From contig JAWKSY010000007.1 of the NCBI GenBank assembly GCA_041402125.1, forward strand, positions 186,001 to 250,000: a stretch of DNA of 64,000 nucleotides, written 5' to 3'. The stretch is from JAWKSY01 sp041402125 (GTDB taxonomy: Bacteria; Planctomycetota; GCA-002687715; DRQF01). The notes beneath the pieces were generated by a model. That model searched no databases. It saw nothing but the letters and a program-made list of their open reading frames with translations, and was not told the DNA's origin. Below are positions 26,020 to 35,131 of this stretch, piece after piece (position 1 is the stretch's first letter; every line of letters starts with the position of its first letter). The translations under genes and the position numbers were made by a program.

Positions 26020-26956
26020 CGGCGAGGCGAGCCAGGATCTTCGCCGCCGCGGGGCAGGCGCGCAGCGTCGGCCCCGCGCCGGCGTCGCGGCGCCCGCTCC
26101 GCCACTGACGGGCGGGCGCGGCGGGCGGCGGCGCGGCGAAGGTCGCCACGCGGCGGTCGAGGAGATCGGTCTCGCCGCGGAGCTCGCCGTCGAGCGGCAC
26201 GCGCCGCCCGAGGTCGACGTCGAGCCGGAGGCCGCGCGAGGCCTCGAGTCCGAAGTCCTCGGCCTGCAGGTCGACGAAGAGGCCCTCCGTGCGCCCGACG
26301 CGTCCGTCGGGGAGGCGGACCTCGAGGACGTCGGGCCCCGCGATCGGCGTCGGGGCGAGCGGCGCCCCCGGGGCGGCTCCGAGTCGTTCGCCCCAGAGCG
26401 CGAGGGCGCGCGCGATCTCGTCGCCCCCGCGCGCGGGACCGAGCGGGTGCAGGCGGCGCGCCTCGGGATCGAGGACGATCAGCTCCTCCGCCGCCTCGCG
26501 CGCGATCACGGCGTCGAGGTCGGCGAGCTCGTCGAGCGACGACGACGCGCCGTTGGCGAGGTTCCAGCCCACCGGCGGGATGTCGCGCTCGAAGAGCAGG
26601 GGCTCCGGTCCGCCGCCGTCCGCCGAGGGCACGAGGACGAGCGCGCCTCCGCTGGCGTGGCGGAAGCGGAAGTCGCGTCCCTCGAGGATCCGCCGCTCTC
26701 CCGGGCGCGCCTCGCGCCGGAACTCCTCGAGCGCGGCCTCGAGGGCGCGTCCCTCGTCGACGTCGATCCTCGCCGCCGCGCGCCGCTTGTCCGCGTTGCC
26801 GAGCAGGGCGGGCTCGTCGCCGTCGAGGTCGATGCGGAAGCGGAGTCCCGCCTCCCGTCGTTCGAGTTCGAGCCGGCGCACGAGCACCTGGAGGAAGCCG
26901 CGGGCGGCGCCGGCCGCCGCGCGGAGAGGGGGGAAGTCGTCGTCGAGTCCGCTCAT
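26012..26956 (-). CDS. hypothetical protein with a divergent Nudix-like box
   Basis: 314-residue soluble protein, not firmly recognised. Near residues 172-205 (FERDIPPVGWNLANGASSS, then DAVIAREAAEELIVLDPE) there is an R-E-A-x-E-E helix similar to the Nudix box, after a possible strand-G element, but the spacing from the glycine is longer than in the consensus and the last glycine is missing. A nucleoside-diphosphate hydrolase relative with altered activity is possible. ATG 26956 follows a CAGGAT box by exactly six bases. Its 3' end overlaps that of the lipoprotein gene by eight bases, convergently. Confidence 0.6.
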   Translation of the reverse strand: MSGLDDDFPPLRAAAGAARGFLQVLVRRLELERREAGLRFRIDLDGDEPALLGNADKRRAAARIDVDEGRALEAALEEFRREARPGERRILEGRDFRFRHASGGALVLVPSADGGGPEPLLFERDIPPVGWNLANGASSSLDELADLDAVIAREAAEELIVLDPEARRLHPLGPARGGDEIARALALWGERLGAAPGAPLAPTPIAGPDVLEVRLPDGRVGRTEGLFVDLQAEDFGLEASRGLRLDVDLGRRVPLDGELRGETDLLDRRVATFAAPPPAAPARQWRSGRRDAGAGPTLRACPAAAKILARLAVS

Positions 26957-27062
26957 GCGGGGATCCTGCCACGCGGCGGCGGAACGCGCCGCCGACGAAC
27001 TTGGCCCGCGACGCCGGATCGCCCAGAATCGGGGTCTCCTCGCCCACGTTCCGGAGTCATCC

Positions 27063-28403
27063 GTGTCGTCTGTCCGCCGATTCCGCCTGCATTTCCTCGG
27101 CTGCAAGGTCAACCAGTGGGAGACGCAGTGGCTGCGCGAGGGCCTGCGCGCGCTGGGCCTCGACGAGGCCGAGGAGGGAGAGCCCGGCGATCTCGTCGTC
27201 CTCAACTCCTGCTCGGTGACGGGGCAGGGCGGGGCCCGGTCGCGCCACGCGCTGCGGGCGCTGCGTCGCGAGAATCCCGCCGCGCGCCTCGTGGTGACGG
27301 GCTGCTACGCGGAGTCCGATCCCGAGGTCTGCGCCGCGATCGCGGGCGTCGACCGCGTCTTCGGCAACGGCGAGAAGGGGGCGATCGTGCCCTGGGTGGC
27401 GCGCGAGCTGCTCGGCATGGACGGCGAGCTGCCGGAGCTCCCGCGCGGGATCTCCGCCTTCGCGGGTCGGACGCGGGCCTTCGTCAAGATCCAGGACGGC
27501 TGCCGCGACCGTTGCCGCTTCTGCATCATCCCGACCCTGCGCGGCGAGGTGCGGAGCCGCGGCGAGGACGAGATCGTGGCCGAGCTCGAGCGGCTCGCCG
27601 CGGCCGGCCATCGCGAGGTGGTCTTCACGGGGATCCACCTCGGCTACTACGGTTTCGATCGTCGGGAGCCCGGGGCGCTCGTCTCCCTGCTCCGCCGCGC
27701 GCGCGAGGTGCGCGGGCTCGCGCGCGCGAAGCTCTCCAGCATCGAGGTCCACGAGATCGACGACGCGCTCGTGGAGCTCTTCGCGGGCGACCCCGAATTC
27801 TTCGTGCCGCACTTCCACCTGCCGTTGCAGGCGGGCTGCGACCGGACGCTGGCGCGCATGAGCCGCCGCTACACGACGCGCCGGTTCCGCGCCGCGGTCG
27901 ACCTCCTGCGCTCGCGCCTCGAGGAGCCGGCGCTGACGACGGACCTGATCGTGGGCTTCCCCGGGGAGACGGCGGAGGACTTCGAGGCGAGCCGCGCCTT
28001 CTGCGAGGAGATCGACCTCGCGAAGATCCACGTCTTCCCCTTCAGCCCCCGCGAGGGGACCCCGGCGGCCTCGGATCCGGATCGGGTCCCGCCGGCCGAG
28101 ATGGCGCGCCGCAAGCGGGTCATGGCCGAGCTCGACGACGCCGGGGCGGCGCGCTTCCGCCGCCGCTTCCTCGGTCGGAGCGTGTCCGTCCTCGTCGAAC
28201 GCGGCCGGGAGCTCCGCTCGGGCCGCCGCGTCGGGCTCACCGATCGCTTCTGCCGGATCGAGTTCCCCGGACCGGCCGGGATCGGGGGCGAGCTGCGGAC
28301 GGTCCGGGTCACCGGCGTCGTCGGAGACCGCCTCCTCGGCGTCCTCGAGGGCGGCGCCGCGGATCCGGTGGAGCTTGACCAAGCGTCGACGACGGGTCTA
28401 TAG
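27063..28403 (+). CDS. mtaB: tRNA (N6-L-threonylcarbamoyladenosine37) methylthiotransferase
   Basis: 446-residue radical SAM enzyme that adds a methylthio group to t6A37 of tRNA. N-terminal UPF0004 domain with LGCKVNQWE (about 12-20), NSCSVT and TGCYAESDP provides three cysteines for the auxiliary cluster. The radical SAM motif CRDRCRFC sits at about 147-154. FVPHFHLPLQAGCDRTLARM and PGETAEDFEASRAFCEEI are MtaB/MiaB marks, followed by a TRAM-like tail (VSVLVERGREL). GTG 27063 is chosen since GGAG lies eight bases upstream and the K-V-N-Q motif begins soon after. The stop codon lies within the -10 box of the next operon. Confidence 0.92.
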   Translation: MSSVRRFRLHFLGCKVNQWETQWLREGLRALGLDEAEEGEPGDLVVLNSCSVTGQGGARSRHALRALRRENPAARLVVTGCYAESDPEVCAAIAGVDRVFGNGEKGAIVPWVARELLGMDGELPELPRGISAFAGRTRAFVKIQDGCRDRCRFCIIPTLRGEVRSRGEDEIVAELERLAAAGHREVVFTGIHLGYYGFDRREPGALVSLLRRAREVRGLARAKLSSIEVHEIDDALVELFAGDPEFFVPHFHLPLQAGCDRTLARMSRRYTTRRFRAAVDLLRSRLEEPALTTDLIVGFPGETAEDFEASRAFCEEIDLAKIHVFPFSPREGTPAASDPDRVPPAEMARRKRVMAELDDAGAARFRRRFLGRSVSVLVERGRELRSGRRVGLTDRFCRIEFPGPAGIGGELRTVRVTGVVGDRLLGVLEGGAADPVELDQASTTGL

Positions 28404-28404
28404 T
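28375..28404 (+). promoter_or_regulatory. promoter of the first secretin-machine operon
   Basis: TTGACC (28375-28380), 18-base spacer, TATAGT (28399-28404). The promoter lies in the last codons of mtaB and uses its stop codon as part of the -10 box. The leader to ATG 28530 is about 120 bases. Confidence 0.65.
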
Positions 28405-28529
28405 TCGCGGCGTGTCCGGTCCGGGGCCTTGATCGCTTTCGGGGCAAGGACTTGTGAACGATCGCCGCCGTGTCGGCGCGAGGAGGGCCGCGCGGGGACG
28501 TCGCGGTCGAGAGTGGGGGTGCCGCTTCG

Positions 28530-30218
28530 ATGGCGGATTTGCCGGTCTGGGGTGTCCACGTCACGAGCTCGTCGGTTCGCGGCGTGAAGCTCGGTCGTCG
28601 CGGCGAGGGCTTCGAGATCCTCGGCCACGACCGGCAGGACTTCCCGGAAGACATCGAGGACATCCATAGCCTCGACCGCCACGCGGCGCTGGCCCACGGG
28701 CTCTACGTCTTCGCGAAGCGGCACGACTTCAACCGCGCGCGCGTCGTGGTCTCGCTCGACGCCTCCACCGCCTTCAACCGCTTCGTCGAGACGCCCCTCG
28801 TCGAGGGCGAGAGCATGGGGCGCCTGCTCGAGTACGAGGCGCAGCAGCAGATCCCCTTCCCGCTCGAGGGCGTCAACTGGGATCACAAGGTCCTGAGCGT
28901 CGACGAGTCGCGGAACATCGCGAACGTGATGCTCTTCGCGATCAAGCAGGAGGTCGTGGACGAGCGCCTGCGCCGCCTCGCGAAGGTCCGCTTCCCCGCC
29001 GACGACTTCCAGCTCGCGCCGATCGCGCTCTACAACTACGCCGCCGCGGAAGGCCTGGCGAAGGACGGGCTCGCGATCGTCAGCGTCGACTACGACCGCA
29101 CCGACATCGTCATCGCCGACAAGCGTCGCTTCTGGTTCCGGACCCTGCCCACCGGGGTCTTCGGCCTCGTCGAGGCGATCCGCGAGGAGCTCGAGCCCCG
29201 CCACCGCGTGGCGGTGCGCATCGCCCGGGGCGAGGAGGAGCCCGAGGACGCCGCCGCCTGGCGACGCATCCGGGACGCCTACTCGGAGCGCCTCGCCTCC
29301 GAGCTGGGCCGCATGGTCGAGTACTACCGCGGCACCCTGCGGGACGTCGATCTCCGCGGCATCCTGCTCGTCCCCGGATCGTCCCTGGTGCCCCCGATCG
29401 GGCGTCATCTGGAGGCGGCGACTGGACTCAAGGTGTATCAGGCCAAGGGTTTCCGTCAGATCGCCCTCGATCCGGGCATCGCGACGCCGGAGATCGAGGA
29501 GAACGTCGGCAGCTTCGCCCACGCGACCGGCCTCGCCCTGCAGGGCCTCGGCGCGGCCGAGGTGGCGGTGCGGATGCACCGCGGCGAGCTCGAGCGCGAC
29601 ATCGGCACGCGGCGCGGCATCTGGGTCGCGGCCGTGTTCGCCCTCTTCGTGCTCGTCGGCCTGATGTGGTGGATGGCCCAGCGCAACGTCGGTCGGCTCG
29701 AGGACGAGATCAAGCGCTCGGGCGAGACCCTCGAGACGGCGGAGCGCCACCGCCAGGAACTCGACAAGAACAGCCGCGAGGTCGAGATCCTCGACGGCTT
29801 CCGCCCCTACGTCGAGGCCGGGCGGGACCGCCTGGTCCCGGTCCGGGCGGCGGACGAGGTCCTCGCCGCGCTCGAGGCGGTGAACAAGACCCGCGGCGAC
29901 GACGAGCGGATCTACCTCGTCTCGCTGGCGACGCGACCGGCGGAACTCGTCGAGGGCCGCGACCGGCGCCGCGAAATCCGCCTCATCCTCGGGCGCATGG
30001 AGCCGCCGGACGGCCGGGGGAGCGCCGAGGACATCGAGCGGAGCTGCATCCGGCCGCTGGCCGCCCGTCCCGGCTTCTCCGGGGGGGAGGCGCTCCGCGA
30101 TTTCCAGGCCGCGCGCCTCTCGCTCGCGGCGGAGCCGAACATCGACGAGAAGATCCTCCGCCGGCGCTTCCGCATGGTCGAGTACCGCCTGAACTTCGAC
30201 GTGGAGGGGGCCCGATGA
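28530..30218 (+). CDS. PilM-PilN-like fusion (GspL-like), machine 1
   Basis: 562-residue inner-membrane platform protein of a type IV pilus/type II secretion-like machine. Residues 1-360 are an actin-like PilM domain: phosphate-1-like VWGVHVTSSSVRGVKLG near the start, QQQIPFPLEGVNWDHKVL, phosphate-2-like VSVDYDRTDIVIADKRRFW, and an adenosine-site position ILLVPGSSL where the family has S-G-G, so nucleotide binding may be altered. A membrane segment (about 363-384, IWVAAVFALFVLVGLMWWM) and a coiled-coil/periplasmic PilN-like part follow. ATG 28530 is preferred over GTG 28470 since PilM domains begin directly at this point. The stop overlaps the next start (ATGA). A paralogue is encoded at 55642. 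Confidence 0.75.
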   Translation: MADLPVWGVHVTSSSVRGVKLGRRGEGFEILGHDRQDFPEDIEDIHSLDRHAALAHGLYVFAKRHDFNRARVVVSLDASTAFNRFVETPLVEGESMGRLLEYEAQQQIPFPLEGVNWDHKVLSVDESRNIANVMLFAIKQEVVDERLRRLAKVRFPADDFQLAPIALYNYAAAEGLAKDGLAIVSVDYDRTDIVIADKRRFWFRTLPTGVFGLVEAIREELEPRHRVAVRIARGEEEPEDAAAWRRIRDAYSERLASELGRMVEYYRGTLRDVDLRGILLVPGSSLVPPIGRHLEAATGLKVYQAKGFRQIALDPGIATPEIEENVGSFAHATGLALQGLGAAEVAVRMHRGELERDIGTRRGIWVAAVFALFVLVGLMWWMAQRNVGRLEDEIKRSGETLETAERHRQELDKNSREVEILDGFRPYVEAGRDRLVPVRAADEVLAALEAVNKTRGDDERIYLVSLATRPAELVEGRDRRREIRLILGRMEPPDGRGSAEDIERSCIRPLAARPGFSGGEALRDFQAARLSLAAEPNIDEKILRRRFRMVEYRLNFDVEGAR

Positions 30219-31042
30219 GCGCTCGGACCCGCTTCTGGCTCGTGATCGGCGCCGCCGCCCTCCTCGCGGTGGTGGCCTGGGCCCTCAGCCTGCCCCGACG
30301 TCTCCAGGCGCTCGACAAGCGCACGGCCGAGGCGGCGGCGATCGAGGACCGGCTCCGCGCGGCCTCGCCCGGCGCGGTGGGGGAGGCGACCGTCGCCGCC
30401 CAGCGCACCGCCCAGATCGCGGCCGAGAAGCAGGTCGAGGCGGCGGTGGGCGCCATCCGCCGCGTCGATCGCCAGCGGCTCGATCACTGGTTCGACGACC
30501 TCGGCGGCAACTTCAAGAGCCAGCCCAGCCCGGCCGACTTCAAGCGCTACTACCTCCTCGAGTGCGACGCCCTGCAGCGGGAGGCCGGAGACCTCCTCGA
30601 GGCGCGCGGGCGGGAGCGCCGCTCCTATCCGCTCGTCGAGTTCAGCTGGGTGAAGGAGGAGGAGACGCCGGACCCGAACGCGCTGCGCGCCTACCAGCGC
30701 ATCTTCTGGGTCCAGGATCGCGTCATCCGCGCCCTCGCGGCGGCCGGAGCCGAGCTGGAGGGACCGCTCGAGATCGGCGAGCCCGAGGCCCTGGGCGGCG
30801 TCGCCGTTTCCCGTCTCTACGACGGCATCCCCGTCCGCGGGACGGCGATCGCCCGCGAGGCCGATCTCCGCGCCGTCCTCCACGCCTTCGATCGCTCGGC
30901 GACGGGGCCCGACACGCCCGACCTCCTCCCGCTCCGCGTCCGCAATCTCGAGATCACCCCGGCGTCGCTGGGGGAGGGCGGGTCCGGCGCGGGCCGGGTG
31001 CGCGTCGTCTTCGAACTCCACGCCGTCGACCTGAAGAACTGA
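30215..31042 (+). CDS. PilO-like inner-membrane protein, machine 1
   Basis: 275-residue bitopic protein: short cytoplasmic N-terminus, one membrane segment (about 8-26, WLVIGAAALLAVVAWALSL), a coiled-coil (LQALDKRTAEAAAIEDRL), then a periplasmic alpha/beta part ending in a strand VRVVFELHAVDLKN. This matches the topology of PilO/GspM, which dimerise with PilN/GspL. Sequence identity to named PilO cannot be judged by eye; the call rests on topology and its place after a PilM-PilN fusion. Translationally coupled to the gene before it. Confidence 0.6.
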   Translation: MSARTRFWLVIGAAALLAVVAWALSLPRRLQALDKRTAEAAAIEDRLRAASPGAVGEATVAAQRTAQIAAEKQVEAAVGAIRRVDRQRLDHWFDDLGGNFKSQPSPADFKRYYLLECDALQREAGDLLEARGRERRSYPLVEFSWVKEEETPDPNALRAYQRIFWVQDRVIRALAAAGAELEGPLEIGEPEALGGVAVSRLYDGIPVRGTAIAREADLRAVLHAFDRSATGPDTPDLLPLRVRNLEITPASLGEGGSGAGRVRVVFELHAVDLKN

Positions 31043-31052
31043 GGAGCGCCCG

Positions 31053-32057
31053 ATGAAGGTCCTGCTCGACAAGCTCGACTGGGTCACCCTCGCGGTGGTG
31101 CTCGCGGCCTGCGCCCTGGTCGCCTTCACCGGCGCCGGGACCGGCCGCGAACGCGCGGAGCCGGCGCTCGAGTCGCTCGCGACGGCCCGCGTCGGACTCC
31201 AGGACCGGCTGACCCGCGATCTGTACGACGCGACGCCGGGAGCCGCGGTGCTCGCGGAGATCGACGCCGTCGAGGCCGAGCGGAACCGGCTGTGGAATCC
31301 CGATGAGGCCGCGACCCGCTTCGAGGGCGGGTTCTTCCACCACGCGCCCTCGGTGGCGGACCTGCGAGAGGGGCGCGAGACCGAGATCCGCTTCCCCGCC
31401 CCCCGCGGGCTCCGGCTCGAGGCCGAGATCGGAGAGATCCGGGTGGCCTGGGATCGCGACGACCTCGGCACCGTCTTGCCGATCGGATACGTCGTGTATC
31501 GCCGCGAGGGGGCGGCCGAGCGCCGCCGCCTCGCCCGGCTCGAGTCCCACGTGATGACCTACGTCGACCGCGCGGTCGTGCCCGGGGTCCTCTACGGCTA
31601 CGAGGTGACGGCCCTGACCGACGATCCGGTGCTCATCGGCCGGGGGCGCGAGGAGTCCGAGCCCTCCCGCGGGGCCCAGATCCGGGCGCGCCGCGACTAC
31701 GAGATCGGCTTCCTCGCCTTCGAGGGCGGGAAGGCCCGCCTGAAGGTGCGGAAGTTCGTGGACGGCGTCTGGCACGAGAAGGAGTTCGACGCCGGGGCCG
31801 GCGACGAGATCGGCGTCGTCGACGCCGGCTCGGGCATCGACTACCGCACGAACTCGCGCGTCGAGGCCTTCGACGAGGCTCGGGACGAGATCGAGGAGAC
31901 CCGCGAGGAGGTCGTTCTCGACGAGGCCGGGCACGTGGTCATGAAGGACGATCAGGCGGAGACCGTCACCCGGACCTTCAAGCGGCCCCGCACCGTGGTG
32001 ACCCTCACGCTGCGCAACGAACTCGGTCAACGCGAATCCTTGACCTTGACCAAGTGA
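31053..32057 (+). CDS. PilP-position inner-membrane protein with an FN3 domain, machine 1
   Basis: 334-residue bitopic protein: membrane segment at about 10-28 (WVTLAVVLAACALVAFTG), a helical linker, and at about 115-190 a fibronectin type III-like beta domain (LEAEIGEIRVAWDRDD, then GYVVYRREG, YVDRAV and GVLYGYEVTALTDD). The C-terminal part has repeated short strands (YEIGFLAFEGGKARLKVRKF) that recall the PilP/GspC homology region, and it ends in strands rich in T-L. In pilMNOPQ operons this position is taken by PilP, the link to the secretin. The FN3 domain is not usual for PilP. Eleven bases after the PilO-like gene, with GAGGAG before ATG 31053. Confidence 0.6.
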   Translation: MKVLLDKLDWVTLAVVLAACALVAFTGAGTGRERAEPALESLATARVGLQDRLTRDLYDATPGAAVLAEIDAVEAERNRLWNPDEAATRFEGGFFHHAPSVADLREGRETEIRFPAPRGLRLEAEIGEIRVAWDRDDLGTVLPIGYVVYRREGAAERRRLARLESHVMTYVDRAVVPGVLYGYEVTALTDDPVLIGRGREESEPSRGAQIRARRDYEIGFLAFEGGKARLKVRKFVDGVWHEKEFDAGAGDEIGVVDAGSGIDYRTNSRVEAFDEARDEIEETREEVVLDEAGHVVMKDDQAETVTRTFKRPRTVVTLTLRNELGQRESLTLTK

Positions 32058-32206
32058 TTGGCCAAAGTCCCGGGCAGCTCCGAGGGAGCCCCGGACGCAT
32101 CCGGTGCCCCCGCCCGCGACCCGGCGGGGACCCGTTTTCCCAAGTATTGTTCGAACCGGGGTTTGAGGTTTTCTGGTCCTTGTGGACCCGAGTCTCCCGG
32201 CGATGC

Positions 32207-32234
32207 TTGCATCACCGGGGGGCACCCCTATAAT
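32207..32234 (+). promoter_or_regulatory. strong promoter of secretin 1
   Basis: TTGCAT (32207-32212), 16-base spacer, perfect TATAAT (32229-32234). It gives the secretin its own transcript with a leader of about 115 bases. It is the best sigma70-type promoter seen in the window. Confidence 0.75.
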
Positions 32235-32250
32235 TCGCTCCGAATTGGGG

Positions 32251-32333
32251 GGCACGGCAGAGGGACCGCGGACCTCTTCCCCGTGCCGAGTGCGCGATCC
32301 CGTCGGGGGTTGCGACCGACGCCCGGAGGCGTC
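32251..32333 (+). promoter_or_regulatory. structured 5' leader of secretin 1
   Basis: Hairpin 1: GGCACGG (32251-32257) with CCGTGCC (32281-32287), supported by AGAGG/CCTCT inside. Hairpin 2: GACGCC (32318-32323) with GGCGTC (32328-32333) around a CGGA loop. A GGGAGAG ribosome binding site follows. May stabilise the mRNA or control translation; no known riboswitch was recognised. The rest of the 32058-32356 gap holds only the promoter and a GC-rich stretch. Confidence 0.45.
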
Positions 32334-32356
32334 CCCTCCACAGACGGGAGAGATTG

Positions 32357-34918
32357 ATGATCGCTTCGCGCAAGTCCGCCCTCAGTGTCGTCGCGATCCT
32401 CGCGTTCGGCCTCGCCTTCACGGCCTGCGGCACGGATGGTGAGGACGCCGAGACGGCGGGGATGATGGAGAACGAGTCGACGCCGATGGCCGCGCCCGCG
32501 GCGATGGGTGATCAGGACTCGATGATCGACGAGGCCGCGGCCGACGCGGAGCGTCGTCAGGCGCAGGTTCGCGCGCTCATCAACCGTGGTATCCAGGCCG
32601 CGAACGAGGGCCGCCACGCCGACGCGAAGGGCTACTTCCGCCAGGCGCTCGACTACGAACCGACGAACGCGGAGGCCGCGCTCGGCTACGAGTCGATGGT
32701 CAAGATCCTCAACGGCGATCCCAACGTCGATCCCGCCTTCAACGATCAGGTCGCGCGCGTCCTCCGCGCCCGCGCGAAGGCCAACGAGCTCTTCCGCGAG
32801 GGCCTCGAGGACCGCAAGGCCGGCAACCTCGACGCCGCGGTCGTGAAGCTCGAGCAGTCCTACGAGCTCATCAAGTGGAACGAGTCGCCGCTCCCGACCG
32901 ACCTCAAGGTTGCGGTCGTGAAGCGCGCCCTCGACGAGACGCGGGACCTGAAGGACCGCATGGATCGCGATCGCGACCAGGCCGACCGCGCCAAGGCGCG
33001 CGCCGCCCTCGCGGCCGAGGAGGAGCGCGAGCGCCAGCTCCTCGAGCGTCGCAAGCGCAACCTGTGGGACAACCTCGTCGAGAAGTTCGAGCAGGAGCAG
33101 TACAAGCGCGCGATGCACATCGCGGATCAGATCATCCTGCTCGACAACTTCGACGAGAACGCGAAGCGCGTCCGCGAGGCCGCGCGCAAGGCCGATCTCG
33201 CCCTCCAGCGCCGCGAGCACATCGACAACGTCCGCGAGGAGACCCAGCGCATCCTCGAGGACATGAAGATGACGAACCTTCCGCAGACCGACACGGTCGT
33301 GTTCCCGCCGGACTGGTCCGAGCGGGGCCGCGAGCCGCGCATCTCGGCCGAGGCGGAGGAGATCTCCGAGGCCGATCGCGCCGTGATGGCGAAGCTCTCC
33401 GGCACCGTCCTCCCGAAGGTGGACTGGAGCGGCAAGTCCATGGGCGACGTCGTCGACGAGCTCCGCGCCCAGGTCGGCGTCAACATCTTCCAGACCCCCG
33501 AGGCCCGCACCGCGGCCGAGGACGGCGGCGAGCTGAACCTCGAGTTCACCCAGGTCTCGGCCGAGTACGCCCTGGCCGCGGCGGTCGCCCAGCTCGGCGT
33601 GGTGTTCAAGGTCCAGAACGGTCTCGTCCGCATCCAGACCAAGGAAGAGGCGGCGAAGAACAAGGTCGTCGAGTTCTACGACGTCCGCGACCTCGTCAGC
33701 CCGATCCAGTCCTTCCCCGGCGTCGCCCTCAACCTCAATCCCTCGGGCGTCAGCCTCGAGGACCTCGAGGAGCCCGAGGAAGGCGATCCGAACATGGCCA
33801 TCGACATGGAGAAGCTGATCGACCTGATCAAGCGCGCCGTCGATCCGGCCTGGGAGGAGGACGCGGGCAACCGTCTCGACCCGAAGAATGGCACCCTGAT
33901 CGTGCGTCAGACTCCGGAGAAGCAGCGCCTCGTGCGTCAGCTCCTCGGTGACCTGCGCAAGAACACCGGCATCCAGGTCAGCATCGAGACCCGCTTCATC
34001 GAGATCGAGAACAACTTCCTCGAGGACATCGGCGTCGACCTCCGCGGTCTCGGCGACAACTCGGGCGGCATCGGCGTCGCGGGCCCCGGCAACAACCGTC
34101 CCTTCGACGACTTCGGTCAGGCGGGCGGCACCGGCGTCGGCACCCCGGCGAACCCGGTCGGCATCGGCACCGGCAACGACGCGGGCCTGTTCTTCTCGGG
34201 CCGCGGCGGCGACACCGACATCCGCGCCCGGGCGGAGAACCTCTTCGACGAGGTCCTCGGCGATCCGAACATCATCGACGGCACCGGCGGCCTGAGCTTC
34301 CAGTTCGCCTACCTCGACGACGTCCAGCTCGAGGCGATCCTGCGAGCGGTCCAGAAGTACGAGCGCATCAACACGGTCACCGCGCCGAACCTGCTCGTCT
34401 ACAACACCCAGCGCGCGAACCTGACCGTTCTCAACGAGGTGTCCTACATCAAGGACTACGACGTCGAGATCGCGCAGGCCTCGGTCATCGCCGACCCGAT
34501 CGTCGACAAGGTCCGCGAGGGCACCGTCCTCGACGTGCGCCCGATCGTCTCCCACGACCGCCGCTTCATCACCCTCGAGCTGCGTCCGACGGTCGCGACC
34601 CTGGTCCGTCCGATCCGCCAGTTCACCACGAACCTCGCGGTCGGCTCCGCGGTCACGATCCAGCTCCCCGAGCTCCGCAAGCAGAGCGTCTCGACGACGG
34701 TCGTCGTGCCGGACCAGGGCACGCTGCTGCTCGGCGGCCTGAAGTTCGCCCAGGAGCAGTCGCTCGATTCGGGAGTTCCTTTCCTCAAGGACATCCCGAT
34801 CCTCAGCTTCTTCTTCTCGCGCAAGGGCAAGTCGAGCCTCCAGCGCGACGTGATCGTCCTGCTCAAGGCCAAGATTGTCATCATGGACGAGCTCGAGCCG
34901 ACGACCACCGCTCCCTGA
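32357..34918 (+). CDS. TPR-bearing secretin lipoprotein 1 (PilQ/GspD-like)
   Basis: 853-residue outer-membrane secretin. Lipobox FTAC (cysteine about 25), then a methionine-rich acidic linker (about 26-60), a TPR unit (INRGIQAANEGRHADAKGYF), a long charged coiled coil (about 170-300), an STN-like N-domain (about 355-435, VDWSGKSMGDVVDELRAQVG), a second N-domain, and the secretin barrel domain (about 540-845). The conserved secretin motif VPDQGTLLLGGL is at about 784-795, followed by PFLKDIPILSFFFSRK. The TPR and coiled coil before the N-domains are not normal for PilQ or GspD. It is the expected outer-membrane partner of the PilM/N-PilO-FN3 operon. ATG 32357 is preferred over TTG 32354. Confidence 0.88.
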   Translation: MIASRKSALSVVAILAFGLAFTACGTDGEDAETAGMMENESTPMAAPAAMGDQDSMIDEAAADAERRQAQVRALINRGIQAANEGRHADAKGYFRQALDYEPTNAEAALGYESMVKILNGDPNVDPAFNDQVARVLRARAKANELFREGLEDRKAGNLDAAVVKLEQSYELIKWNESPLPTDLKVAVVKRALDETRDLKDRMDRDRDQADRAKARAALAAEEERERQLLERRKRNLWDNLVEKFEQEQYKRAMHIADQIILLDNFDENAKRVREAARKADLALQRREHIDNVREETQRILEDMKMTNLPQTDTVVFPPDWSERGREPRISAEAEEISEADRAVMAKLSGTVLPKVDWSGKSMGDVVDELRAQVGVNIFQTPEARTAAEDGGELNLEFTQVSAEYALAAAVAQLGVVFKVQNGLVRIQTKEEAAKNKVVEFYDVRDLVSPIQSFPGVALNLNPSGVSLEDLEEPEEGDPNMAIDMEKLIDLIKRAVDPAWEEDAGNRLDPKNGTLIVRQTPEKQRLVRQLLGDLRKNTGIQVSIETRFIEIENNFLEDIGVDLRGLGDNSGGIGVAGPGNNRPFDDFGQAGGTGVGTPANPVGIGTGNDAGLFFSGRGGDTDIRARAENLFDEVLGDPNIIDGTGGLSFQFAYLDDVQLEAILRAVQKYERINTVTAPNLLVYNTQRANLTVLNEVSYIKDYDVEIAQASVIADPIVDKVREGTVLDVRPIVSHDRRFITLELRPTVATLVRPIRQFTTNLAVGSAVTIQLPELRKQSVSTTVVVPDQGTLLLGGLKFAQEQSLDSGVPFLKDIPILSFFFSRKGKSSLQRDVIVLLKAKIVIMDELEPTTTAP

Positions 34919-34965
34919 GCCGCGCCCCGGTCCCCGGCGTCACGCGTCGGGGATCGGCATGACCC

Positions 34966-35000
34966 GAAGGAGCTCCCCCGCCGCGCGAGGGAGCTCCTTC
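34966..35000 (+). terminator. terminator after secretin 1
   Basis: Perfect 12-base stem GAAGGAGCTCCC (34966-34977) with 34989-35000 around an 11-base loop. There is no T-run after it, so it may act with a termination factor. Confidence 0.7.
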
Positions 35001-35017
35001 GCGTCAAAGTCCGAACC

Positions 35018-35046
35018 TTCGACTCCGCGAGGCCGTTTGCTACCGT
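35018..35046 (+). promoter_or_regulatory. promoter of the TPR-ExbB-ExbD operon
   Basis: TTCGAC (35018-35023), 17-base spacer, TACCGT (35041-35046). It is about 85 bases before ATG 35132, which has GAGGAG upstream. Confidence 0.5.
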
Positions 35047-35131
35047 GACCCTCCCGAGCGCCCCGCACCGAACCTTCCCGCACATCGGACACGCGGTGTC
35101 CATCCAACGCAGCACAGACGAGGAGCAGAGC

